Assembly: GCA_038240335.1 (NCBI GenBank)
Contig: JBBSDV010000135.1
Location: 1-9,438 of the forward strand
Origin: JBBSDV01 sp038240335
GTDB taxonomy: Bacteria; Chloroflexota; Dehalococcoidia; DSTF01; JACRBR01
Direction of reading: 5' to 3'
Length of the DNA: 9,438 bases
Shown here: positions 1 through 5,870 of the stretch, in pieces
Layout: the number at the start of each line of letters is the position of its first letter
Position numbering within the stretch: position 1 is the first letter of the stretch
Notes under the pieces: model-generated
The model's input: only the letters and a program-made list of their open reading frames with translations
Database searches by the model: none
What the model was told of the DNA's origin: nothing
Made by a program: the position numbers and the translations under genes

Positions 1-1
1 A

Positions 2-433
2 ATTGACGTGAAATCGGAGCCCGACGTGCGGACGGCGGTTGCCAACTCTGGAGGTCAGGTGAACCAGGCGGCGGTCCTCTACGCCGACGTCACTGGCGAT
101 GGCGCCGACGAGGCGATCGTACCGGTCAGCTCTGGCGGCACGCTCGGCAACATCGGCTTTCTCGTCCTCACACCGGCCGGCGCGGGTACGCAGACGCTCC
201 TGCAGGTGTTCCCCGAGGATCAACGCGGCCTCGCAGTTGCCCTCGAGGCCGGCAAGATGGTGATGACACAACCCGTGCCTGGACCTGACGACCCGAACTG
301 CTGCCCCAGCATGCTGCGGCGAACGACGTACGCATACAACGGCTCGGCGCTTGCGATCGAATCGGTGCAGACGGAGCAGAACCCGGCAGGCGGCGCTAAA
401 TCCACCCCCGCCAGCAGCGGCGCAAGCCAGTAA
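2..433 (+). CDS. C-terminal part of a hypothetical secreted or lipoprotein-like protein (5' truncated)
   Basis: The reading frame is open from the window edge to a TAA stop at 431-433. A GTG at 8 is in frame, but nothing upstream supports it as a start, so the gene most likely begins outside the window. Counting that GTG as residue 1, a DVTGDGADEA segment at residues 27-36 resembles the calcium-binding loops of FG-GAP/VCBS or EF-hand-like secreted proteins. A later segment (PDDPNCCPSM) contains a vicinal cysteine pair typical of extracytoplasmic proteins. The last 15 residues are low-complexity Ala/Ser/Gly/Pro. No catalytic motif is visible. It resembles poorly characterised lipoproteins of Gram-positive-type and Chloroflexota genomes, but the family cannot be fixed from the C-terminus alone. 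The next gene starts 37 nt downstream on the same strand, so the two may be co-transcribed. Confidence 0.6.
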   Translation: MDVKSEPDVRTAVANSGGQVNQAAVLYADVTGDGADEAIVPVSSGGTLGNIGFLVLTPAGAGTQTLLQVFPEDQRGLAVALEAGKMVMTQPVPGPDDPNCCPSMLRRTTYAYNGSALAIESVQTEQNPAGGAKSTPASSGASQ

Positions 434-456
434 CCGTCGTCGCGCATCACGGCATC

Positions 457-462
457 AAGGAG
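457..462 (+). promoter_or_regulatory. Ribosome binding site that fixes the TTG start at 471
   Basis: AAGGAG lies 8 nt before the TTG at 471-473. It decides the start of the YdjM-like gene, because no in-frame ATG near this point has a comparable site. The predicted N-terminus (M-ATPIGHALVG) is also the family's usual beginning. Confidence 0.65.
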
Positions 463-470
463 AACTTCTA

Positions 471-947
471 TTGGCGACGCCCATCGGCCACGCGCTCGTC
501 GGTACTCTGTTGGCGCGGCGCCTGGGTATCCGCTCGCGGCGCGGCGTCGCCGCGGCAATCGTGGCGGCAGGCGCCCTCGATCTCGATGTGCCGCTTAGCA
601 TGCTGCTCCATCGTGACGCCTGGAAGCTGCACAAGAACAAGAAGCATGGCAGTCACACCCTCGGGTTCGCTCTGGGTGCCGGCATGCTTGCGGGCGTCAG
701 CGGCATGATCAGCACCAGCGACGGGGATGGAGATCGCGACGTCGTCGCCGATTCCTTGGCTGGCGCCGTCATCGTCGGCTCCCACCTGGTACTCGACAGA
801 ATGCCGCTCCCCTATTTCGCCCTACGGAAGGCAAAATCACGCCGGCGGGCGATTGCGGTCAGCGTCTGGAACTGGACCATGGACGCGGCCGTTTACGGGT
901 TCCTCACAATGAGGGCATGGCCGGCCGAGACGTCAACACCCGACTGA
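471..947 (+). CDS. YdjM/DUF457-family membrane-bound metal-dependent hydrolase-like protein
   Basis: The product is 158 aa starting at TTG 471; a longer frame reaches back to 351 but lacks a Shine-Dalgarno and overlaps the upstream gene. The N-terminus TPIGHALVG, an Asp-rich turn (D37, D39), a His-rich segment HKNKKHGSHTLGFAL (residues 54-68) and SHLVLDRM (104-111) follow the order of conserved blocks in the YdjM/DUF457 family (E. coli YdjM is an inner-membrane, LexA-regulated member). The family's usual His-Arg-x-x-Thr-His-Ser block appears here in diverged form. Hydrophobic stretches around 24-46, 64-80 and 95-109 fit a small multi-pass membrane protein. The His and Asp residues are presumed metal ligands, but the substrate is unknown for the whole family. 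The gene follows the upstream lipoprotein-like gene by 37 nt and is followed by a gene-free stretch. Confidence 0.7.
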   Translation: MATPIGHALVGTLLARRLGIRSRRGVAAAIVAAGALDLDVPLSMLLHRDAWKLHKNKKHGSHTLGFALGAGMLAGVSGMISTSDGDGDRDVVADSLAGAVIVGSHLVLDRMPLPYFALRKAKSRRRAIAVSVWNWTMDAAVYGFLTMRAWPAETSTPD

Positions 948-1100
948 GCGCAAAACGTAGGCCCCGTGAGCACGAGAATCCCCGTCGAAACGCGCGATCG
1001 GCCGCGCCCGAGCAGGTCGGACCAAGATCACACGGTGAACGGTCTGTGGTTCGCGTCTCGAATCGCATCATGAATGAATATTTCCCAATTTCCGGAAAAG

Positions 1101-1120
1101 GGTACAAAATGTACCTGTTT
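1101..1120 (+). terminator. Possible weak terminator or operator: short palindrome then T-rich run
   Basis: GGTACA (1101-1106) and TGTACC (1110-1115) are perfect inverted repeats around AAA, followed by TGTTT at 1116-1120 and then TAATATT. This could be a weak Rho-independent terminator for the upstream YdjM-like gene, or a protein-binding site, since a second palindrome (TTTCCGGAAA) lies 2 nt upstream. The 6-bp stem with a 3-nt loop is short for a terminator. Confidence 0.3.
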
Positions 1121-1204
1121 TAATATTGATGACGAGCTACTTTCCGTCGTACTGTCAAGACGCCTCTAGTAGGGCTGACGGAGCGCGCGGACTCCGCGAG
1201 GCGA

Positions 1205-1238
1205 GGGCGCAGGCGAACGAATCGCCTGCGCCCTTCTT
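1205..1238 (+). terminator. Strong hairpin terminator upstream of the OsmC gene
   Basis: GGGCGCAGGCGA (1205-1216) pairs perfectly with TCGCCTGCGCCC (1222-1233) around the loop ACGAA, and TTCTT follows (1234-1238). A 12-bp GC-rich stem with a T-rich tail fits Rho-independent termination on the plus strand. It lies 258 nt beyond the end of the YdjM-like gene, so it ends either a long 3' UTR or a separate short transcript. The OsmC gene begins about 70 nt later and would need its own promoter; I found no convincing one in that gap. Confidence 0.65.
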
Positions 1239-1306
1239 ATGTCCGAAGTATCGTGTTACCCCTCGTTTACACTTCCATCGTGGTTAAGAAGACGGTGGGG
1301 GAGAGC

Positions 1307-1786
1307 ATGTCGCCGACTCGCGAGACGCGGATTGAACTGCTCGATAACCTGCATTTCGTCGCGCACACGCGCAGTGGCCATGACGTGCATCTTGACTCCT
1401 CGCTCGATGCCTCGGCGCCGCTCGCCGGCGTGTCGCCGATGGAGCTTCAGCTCGTAACGCTCGCCGGCTGCACGGGAATGGATGTGATCTCGATCCTCCG
1501 AAAGATGCGCCAGGACGTCGTCTCGTATGAATTGCGGATGACCGGTGAGCGCGCCGACGACCACCCGCGGGTCTACACCGCCGTCGTCATGACGCACGCA
1601 TTCGTCGGAGCCAATGTCTCTGAATCGAGCGTACGTCGGGCCATCGAGCTTTCAATGACCCGCTACTGCCCGGTCTTCGCGATGCTGTATCCTACGGTCG
1701 CGATCCGCGAATGTTATGAGATTGCCGATCCGGACCATAGCCGCACCATCGAAGGCGAGGTCGTGCTCGCGACGCCGGCACCGTAG
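1307..1786 (+). CDS. OsmC/YhfA-family peroxiredoxin-like protein
   Basis: The product is 159 aa from ATG 1307, preceded by a G-rich Shine-Dalgarno (GGGGGAG at 1297-1303). In-frame GTGs at 1253 and 1280 would add residues unlike the family and overlap the region after the terminator. OsmC-type proteins reduce organic hydroperoxides with a pair of cysteines in a homodimer in the cytoplasm. Those cysteines are C55, in LAGCTGMDVISILRKMRQ, and C121, in RYCPVFAML. The wording around C55 (GGCT.MDV..IL.KMRQ) and the YCPV motif are closer to the YhfA subgroup than to classical OsmC or Ohr, so the true substrate is uncertain. The length is normal for the family. The gene stands alone, behind a terminator and ahead of the rhomboid gene, which likely has its own promoter. 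Confidence 0.88.
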   Translation: MSPTRETRIELLDNLHFVAHTRSGHDVHLDSSLDASAPLAGVSPMELQLVTLAGCTGMDVISILRKMRQDVVSYELRMTGERADDHPRVYTAVVMTHAFVGANVSESSVRRAIELSMTRYCPVFAMLYPTVAIRECYEIADPDHSRTIEGEVVLATPAP

Positions 1787-1858
1787 CTCGCGAGGCCCGT
1801 ACATCCCTTCCTCGTTATCGCCGACCAGCCCAAATCCCATGGCGCCGCCGCTGGATCA

Positions 1859-1887
1859 TTGTTTCCCATCTCCATCGCATTTACGAT
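1859..1887 (+). promoter_or_regulatory. Candidate sigma70-type promoter for the rhomboid gene
   Basis: TTGTTT (1859-1864) and TACGAT (1882-1887) are separated by 17 nt in a locally AT-richer patch, 65 nt before the rhomboid ATG. The match to TTGACA/TATAAT is partial (4 of 6 in each box). Confidence 0.35.
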
Positions 1888-1951
1888 TTTGTCGCCGGCC
1901 TTCGCGCGTTTCGTGTATGGCTCGCGGCCCGGCGGCTTGGGGCGTAAACGC

Positions 1952-2743
1952 ATGATCCCGATCGCCGACAGCGAACGCTCGCGGAAGTTTCCGTACGTGA
2001 ACGTCGCGATCATCGTCATCAACTTCGCCGTATTCTTCTACGAGCTCTCCGTGAGCCAGCATTCGCTGCGCACCGTGATCGGCAACGTTCGAATCACAAG
2101 CGAGCTCGATCAATTCATCTTCCACTGGGGCAATATTCCCGCGTGCACCTTCGACGCACTTGGATGGGATCGGCATCTCGCCGGCGCGCAGATGCGCGAG
2201 TGCGGCGCACAACCACATCCCGCGTGGACTTGGTTCAGCGCGATGTTCATGCATGGCGGCTGGCTCCACATTCTCGGCAACATGCTGTTCCTCTGGATCT
2301 TCGGCGACAATGTTGAGGATGCCATGGGACACGTGCGCTACGCCGTCTTCTACCTTCTCGTCGGCGCGCTGGCGGCCCTCACCCACGGCCTCGTCAACGC
2401 CAACGACGTGACGCCGGCAATCGGTGCAAGCGGCGCCATCGCCGGCATCATGGGCGCGTACATCGTGTTGTATCCCCGCGCGACGGTGTCGGTACTGATC
2501 CCAATCTTCTTCTTCATCCCGTTTCGCTTGCCGGCGTTCCTGTTGATCGGCTTCTGGTTTGTGCTGCAAGTGTTCAGTGGCGTCTCCGCGCTCGGCGTCA
2601 ACGCCGTCGGCGCATCCGGTGGCGTGGCATATTTTGCCCATATCGGCGGGTTCATCGCCGGCGCAGCGCTCGTCTCCATCTTCGGGCTGGGCCGCGCGCA
2701 TCGGCCAGGACGCGCAGTTGCCGGACGGAGCGGGTCGTGGTGA
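1952..2743 (+). CDS. Rhomboid-family intramembrane serine protease
   Basis: The product is 263 aa from ATG 1952; the frame stays open back to 1859 but that TTG gives an atypical N-terminus, whereas MIPIADSERSRKFPYVN is the common rhomboid start. Rhomboids cleave membrane-spanning proteins inside the lipid bilayer. The catalytic Ser160 sits in GASG (158-161), the partner His230 in the last helix (AYFAHIGGF), and the signature HGGWLHILGNMLFLWIFGDN spans 101-120. Six membrane segments can be placed: about 17-31, 95-117, 129-145, 158-174, 180-206 and 221-244. The segment between helices 1 and 2 (about 45-95) is long and holds C65 and C84, which could form a disulfide outside the membrane. The C-terminus ends in a short Arg-rich tail, probably cytoplasmic. 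The partner substrate cannot be predicted. A 19-bp palindrome and two receiver genes lie downstream. Confidence 0.92.
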   Translation: MIPIADSERSRKFPYVNVAIIVINFAVFFYELSVSQHSLRTVIGNVRITSELDQFIFHWGNIPACTFDALGWDRHLAGAQMRECGAQPHPAWTWFSAMFMHGGWLHILGNMLFLWIFGDNVEDAMGHVRYAVFYLLVGALAALTHGLVNANDVTPAIGASGAIAGIMGAYIVLYPRATVSVLIPIFFFIPFRLPAFLLIGFWFVLQVFSGVSALGVNAVGASGGVAYFAHIGGFIAGAALVSIFGLGRAHRPGRAVAGRSGSW

Positions 2744-2828
2744 GGTGGAACGCCTGAACGTTGCGCAATCGCAGCGCATAAGCCTCATAGGACAAGCCAT
2801 CGATCCGACATTCCGGCGTTGCATGGAA

Positions 2829-2847
2829 CAGCAGGTTGAACCTGCTG
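2829..2847. repeat. 19-bp perfect palindrome between rhomboid and receiver genes
   Basis: CAGCAGGTTGAACCTGCTG is perfectly symmetrical about the central G (two 9-base arms). As RNA it folds to a 7-bp stem with loop UUGAA. The downstream bases (CCGCTTCCATTTG) are only moderately T-rich, so it is a poor terminator. It may instead be a dimeric regulator's operator, since the first receiver gene starts 90 nt downstream. Confidence 0.5.
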
Positions 2848-2936
2848 CCGCTTCCATTTGATCCCGCGCATCGTATATGGTCTTGTTACGAATCCGCCAC
2901 ATTCGTTCATCCCACTGGTATAGCGTGAGGTGCGAT

Positions 2937-3287
2937 ATGGCCGGCGTTCTTGTCATCGAAAACGAAGGTCCGCTTCTACGACTACTCACGTGGGCCCTAA
3001 TGGACGCCGGCTTTTCCGTGTCGATGAGCCGTGGCGTTGACGATGCTGCGGCACGCTCGGCGGAACTCGAGCCGACCGCCGTCATACTAAACGTGGCAAT
3101 GGACGCTGAGAGCAAGCAATCTGCTATCAAAGCGCTTCGCACGGCGTATCCGCTCGTCTGTGTTATTGATATGCTCACTTCCAACGCTGAGGATGCGACG
3201 ATCAGCGGCGCGGACGCGTACGCTGCTCCGCCTTATCGCGTCAGCGAAATCGTCGATCAAATCAACCGCTGGCAGCCGCAGGCATGA
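2937..3287 (+). CDS. Stand-alone atypical response-regulator receiver domain, phospho-Asp replaced by Asn (copy 1)
   Basis: The product is 116 aa from ATG 2937 (upstream GAGG 4 nt before the ATG region; an in-frame ATG at 2877 lacks such a site). It is a single CheY-like receiver with no output domain. Beta-1 reads VLVIENE in place of VLVVDDE. The segment PTAVILNVAMD aligns with the canonical P-D-x-x-x-x-D-x-x-M-P, placing Asn at the phosphorylation position. The usual Lys-Pro near the C-terminus is replaced (DAYAAPPYRVSEI, Lys to Pro). It should therefore not be phosphorylated in the normal way. No histidine kinase or output domain is nearby. The next gene encodes a homologue of identical length, beginning 42 nt after this stop (or overlapping by ATGA if its upstream ATG is used), so the pair is surely co-transcribed. 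A TGG-TATAGC extended -10-like element (2916-2924) precedes the gene but would leave almost no leader. Confidence 0.8.
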   Translation: MAGVLVIENEGPLLRLLTWALMDAGFSVSMSRGVDDAAARSAELEPTAVILNVAMDAESKQSAIKALRTAYPLVCVIDMLTSNAEDATISGADAYAAPPYRVSEIVDQINRWQPQA

Positions 3288-3315
3288 ATGCATCGGGCAT
3301 CGCGATTCGAAGCCC

Positions 3316-3322
3316 AAAGGAG
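3316..3322 (+). promoter_or_regulatory. Ribosome binding site that fixes the TTG start at 3329
   Basis: AAAGGAG lies 6 nt before TTG 3329. The resulting N-terminus (PSVLLIEAETPL) aligns with copy 1 (AGVLVIENEGPL), which supports this start over the ATG at 3284. Confidence 0.65.
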
Positions 3323-3328
3323 ATCGGG

Positions 3329-3679
3329 TTGCCGAGCGTACTTCTCATCGAAGCCGAGACACCCTTGATGCAAACGATGGCATGGATCCTTCTCGAAGAA
3401 GGGTTCGAGACGTCGAAGGTCGCGCACGCGGTTGACGCGCCGAACAAAGTGCAGGAGTATCAGCCGGACGTGATCATCGTCAACAACGACATGCCGGACA
3501 TGCAGAAGCAGGCGTGCATCGACGAACTGCGCACGATGGTTCCGAATGCCCGCATCATTGACCTGCACTCGGCGAGCCACCCGATGCAGACGGAGCACAA
3601 GGGCGCTGACGAGTACCTGCATCTCCCCTTCGACGCGCAAAGCCTCGTCGAGAAGGTCAACGACCTCCTCGAACGCTAG
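3329..3679 (+). CDS. Stand-alone atypical response-regulator receiver domain, phospho-Asp replaced by Asn (copy 2)
   Basis: The product is 116 aa from TTG 3329, exactly the length of copy 1. The alternative ATG 3284 overlaps the previous stop (ATGA) and adds 15 residues with no counterpart in copy 1. The receiver fold is clear: VLLIEAE for beta-1, PDVIIVNNDMPDM around the phosphorylation site, and GADEYLHLPFDAQSLVEKVNDLL at the end. The phosphorylated Asp is Asn, the acidic pair is reduced to Glu-Ala, and the Lys before Pro is Leu. The match to the standard D-x-x-M-P-x-M context is closer than in copy 1, but the reactive Asp is missing in both. The likely role is phosphorylation-independent protein-protein interaction, possibly with copy 1; this is inference. 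It converges with the M16 peptidase gene, with only 3 nt between stop codons. Confidence 0.82.
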   Translation: MPSVLLIEAETPLMQTMAWILLEEGFETSKVAHAVDAPNKVQEYQPDVIIVNNDMPDMQKQACIDELRTMVPNARIIDLHSASHPMQTEHKGADEYLHLPFDAQSLVEKVNDLLER

Positions 3680-3682
3680 CCG

Positions 3683-4960
3683 CTACGCGGCCTCGAGGAT
3701 GTTTCGCAAGCGATCCGCGTCGCCGCCGGGGCCGACGACGGCCATCGCGAAGCCGCCTGGTCGAAACAGTCGCTGTGCCACGCGCTGCACGTCCGCCGAT
3801 GTAACAGCAGCGATGCCCGAAACGACGTCCTCGATCGGCTCAATCTCCCCCGTCATCAGCAACGACTCACCGGCACGCTGCGCCAGCGACATCGTCGACT
3901 CAAGACCAAGACGGAAGTTGCCGGTCGAGAAGTCGCGCGCCTTCGTCACTTCTTCTTCCGAAACGGGCTCTTCGCGCAGGCGGAACAATTCGTCACGGAT
4001 TACCTTCGTTGCTTCCTCGAGATGCTCGAGCGTCACGCCGGCGCTGATCCCCATGGTGCCGATGTCGTTGTAGCGCGAGACTCCTGAACCGACCGAGTAG
4101 GCGAGGCCGCGGCGCTCGCGAACTTCCTTGAAAAGCCGCGAGCTCATGCCGCGTCCAAGGATCGTGTTCATGACCATCAGCGGGTAGCGGTCGGGATCCT
4201 TCCGCGCGATCGCGTGCAGCGAGATGCCCATGTTGCATTGCGCTATCTCGCGCGTCTCAACGACGACACGTTCGTCAGCGAACGTCGCTTGCGCGGGAGA
4301 CTGCGCGGGCACCGGATGATCCTGCATCGGGCCGAAGCACTCTTCCGCGAGCCGCATCACTTCCTGATGCGTCGTATTGCCGGCGATGCTCAGCACCGTG
4401 TTCGAGGGCACGTAGTAGGTTTCGACATGCTGAACGAAGTCGACGCGGCGCATTCCTTCGACCGTCTCAATCGTGCCGGCAATCGGCCATCCAATCGGCT
4501 GGTCGCCGAAGGTCGCGGTGGATAGGAGTTCGGATGCCCACGCGCCCGGTTGATCGAACGAGCGGCGAATTTCCTGCTGTACGACGGTCCGCTCCCGATC
4601 GATTTCCTCCTGTGCGAGCACGGAGTGCATGTACATGTCAGCGACCACATCCGTAGCAAGGGCGAGCTTGTCGAACGGAACCTGGTTCCAGTAGCAAGTC
4701 AGCTCCTTCGATGTGTACGCATTCAACACGCCACCCGCGCCTTCGATCGCCTCGGCAATCGTGATCGCGTCCGGACGGCGCTTCGTGCCCTTGAAGAGCA
4801 GATGCTCCATGTAGTGCGAGACGCCGTTCGTGCGTCGCGTCTCGCCTCGCGAGCCGATGCCGACGAATACGTTGACGCTGACAGATTGCGCTGTAGGAAT
4901 CGGCGTTGTGACCACGCGCATGCCGTTGGCGAGTTTCGATATCTGCCATTCAATGGCCAA
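3683..4960 (-). CDS. M16-family zinc metallopeptidase (processing-peptidase-like)
   Basis: The product is 425 aa, the usual length for a single-chain bacterial M16B peptidase. These clamp-shaped enzymes cut peptides or small proteins and work as dimers of similar subunits. The inverted zinc motif HYMEH is at 49-53 and the third ligand E130 follows with exactly 76 residues between, as in HxxEHx76E, so this is the catalytic type. The C-terminal half has the SSRLFKEVRERRGLAYSV block that carries the substrate-contacting Arg/Tyr in the family. The start is TTG 4960 with GAAAGGA 6 nt upstream, giving MAIEWQISKLANGMRVV, a typical beginning. No signal peptide is seen, so the enzyme is probably cytoplasmic. 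It lies 165 nt behind the MBL hydrolase gene on the same strand, separated by a heptanucleotide repeat. Confidence 0.95.
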   Translation of the reverse strand: MAIEWQISKLANGMRVVTTPIPTAQSVSVNVFVGIGSRGETRRTNGVSHYMEHLLFKGTKRRPDAITIAEAIEGAGGVLNAYTSKELTCYWNQVPFDKLALATDVVADMYMHSVLAQEEIDRERTVVQQEIRRSFDQPGAWASELLSTATFGDQPIGWPIAGTIETVEGMRRVDFVQHVETYYVPSNTVLSIAGNTTHQEVMRLAEECFGPMQDHPVPAQSPAQATFADERVVVETREIAQCNMGISLHAIARKDPDRYPLMVMNTILGRGMSSRLFKEVRERRGLAYSVGSGVSRYNDIGTMGISAGVTLEHLEEATKVIRDELFRLREEPVSEEEVTKARDFSTGNFRLGLESTMSLAQRAGESLLMTGEIEPIEDVVSGIAAVTSADVQRVAQRLFRPGGFAMAVVGPGGDADRLRNILEAA

Positions 4961-4966
4961 GATGGT

Positions 4967-4973
4967 TCCTTTC
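4967..4973 (-). promoter_or_regulatory. Ribosome binding site that fixes the TTG start of the M16 gene
   Basis: On the minus strand GAAAGGA reads from 4973 to 4967, 6 nt before TTG 4960. There is no in-frame ATG close by. Confidence 0.6.
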
Positions 4974-5060
4974 GGTAGACGAAGGTTCGAAGCGGAGCGC
5001 TATCAGTCTATCCAAGCCGCGGACAGGAGGATGGCGCTTGCCTTCTGTTCGGCTTCCAGA

Positions 5061-5120
5061 GCGACCAGCGACCAGCGACCAGCGACCAGCGACCAGCGAC
5101 CAGCGACCAGCGACCAGCGA
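5061..5120. repeat. Heptanucleotide tandem repeat (GCGACCA)8 plus four bases
   Basis: Eight perfect copies of GCGACCA run from 5061 to 5116 and a partial GCGA ends at 5120. On the minus strand, the direction of the flanking genes, it reads TGGTCGC. It begins 5 nt beyond the MBL hydrolase stop codon and ends about 100 nt before the M16 start, so it is outside both coding regions. The absence of any sequence divergence between copies points to recent expansion by slippage. It could alter transcript stability or read-through into the M16 gene, or be neutral. Confidence 0.95.
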
Positions 5121-5125
5121 GAAGA

Positions 5126-5860
5126 CTAGATCGTGATCGTCTTCAGGTCGTCGGCGATGAGGATGCCAGCATCCGTGATGGCGGCAGGCGCTTCGCCCGC
5201 GCCGATGTGCGTAAGGACGAACCGCGTCTTCGCGCTGACCTTCGTGCGGAGATCGAGGATGTTCTTCGGGTTCAGGTGAGGACCGCACTGGTCGCCCCAA
5301 CAGGAGCATTCCACGACGAACACATCCGCCTCATCAGCGAGCGGCACGAGCGCATCGCACATCACGGTGTCACCCGAGTACGCGATTGTGCCGTCCGGCG
5401 CCTCGACCCTGTAGCCGAAGCACTCGAGACCATCGACATGTTTCACTTTGCGGGCCGTGAACGTGCAGCCGGCGATGCTAGAACCTTTTTTGTCATGCGC
5501 CTCGATGAAGTTGAGGTCATACCCGCGGTCTTTGCGAAACACGTTCGAGAAGGCGAGGTCGGTCACCGATTGCACCCGCTTCGCGATACCCGGCGGTCCG
5601 ACGATCGTCAGAGCCTTCTGTCGCGGCGCCAACTCCGCATATTCGAGCAGGAGGAATGGCAGCCCGAAGTAGTGATCGCCGTGGAAGTGGCTGATGAATA
5701 CAACCTCGATCTCACCAGCGTCCTTCCCGAGCTTCTTCAGGTGCGCGAGGAGCGTTGGCGGCGCATCGAAGAGGTAGCGGTCGTTGGCCAGAAACGAGCT
5801 CCAGTAGCGCGTCGGTGCGAAGGCGTTGCCGGTGCCGATGAAGGTGAGGTCGAGCGACAT
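5126..5860 (-). CDS. MBL-fold metallo-hydrolase, ribonuclease Z (ElaC)-like
   Basis: The product is 244 aa from ATG 5860. The open frame continues upstream to 6349, but that part is the shadow of the CADD-like gene. The metallo-beta-lactamase fold is shown by GTGNAFAPTRYWSSF near the N-terminus, the two-metal motif SHFHGDH (H58, H60, D62, H63), H141 in KVKHVDG, D164 in YSGDT and H218 in LTHIG. This set and order match the RNase Z/ElaC branch. The protein is shorter than true tRNase Z and I see no flexible exosite arm for tRNA, so it is more likely a general MBL hydrolase of unknown substrate. Cysteines are common in the C-terminal third (ECSCWGDQCG). It starts 10 nt after the CADD-like stop, so the two are very likely one operon and may act on related compounds. 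The Shine-Dalgarno is weak, which fits translational coupling. Confidence 0.88.
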   Translation of the reverse strand: MSLDLTFIGTGNAFAPTRYWSSFLANDRYLFDAPPTLLAHLKKLGKDAGEIEVVFISHFHGDHYFGLPFLLLEYAELAPRQKALTIVGPPGIAKRVQSVTDLAFSNVFRKDRGYDLNFIEAHDKKGSSIAGCTFTARKVKHVDGLECFGYRVEAPDGTIAYSGDTVMCDALVPLADEADVFVVECSCWGDQCGPHLNPKNILDLRTKVSAKTRFVLTHIGAGEAPAAITDAGILIADDLKTITI

Positions 5861-5870
5861 CAGTACCGCA

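Larger units (their letters stand above)
948..1306. other. Gene-free stretch with AT-rich island, palindromes and terminator
   Basis: This stretch has no convincing protein gene. An AT-rich patch (about 1060-1130) stands out against the GC-rich surroundings and contains two palindromes: TTTCCGGAAA at 1089-1098 and GGTACA-AAA-TGTACC at 1101-1115. A small hairpin (CGCGG-ACT-CCGCG, 1186-1198) is followed by a strong 12-bp stem and T-rich run (1205-1238). The last 60-70 bases carry the OsmC gene's leader and ribosome binding site. A 68-codon frame at 917-1123 was considered and rejected. Confidence 0.5.

Noticed and set aside
917..1123. 68-codon plus-strand frame after the YdjM-like gene
   Set aside because: It starts inside the previous gene, has no ribosome binding site, and its composition shifts abruptly from Arg-rich to AT-derived residues.
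1856..3184. 442-codon open frame on the minus strand
   Set aside because: It lies antisense to the rhomboid and first receiver genes, has low-complexity Arg/Ala/Asp/His composition and no recognisable domain. It is a GC-rich shadow frame.
5061..5120. Possible CRISPR-like array
   Set aside because: The 7-bp units are contiguous with no spacers, so it is a simple tandem repeat.
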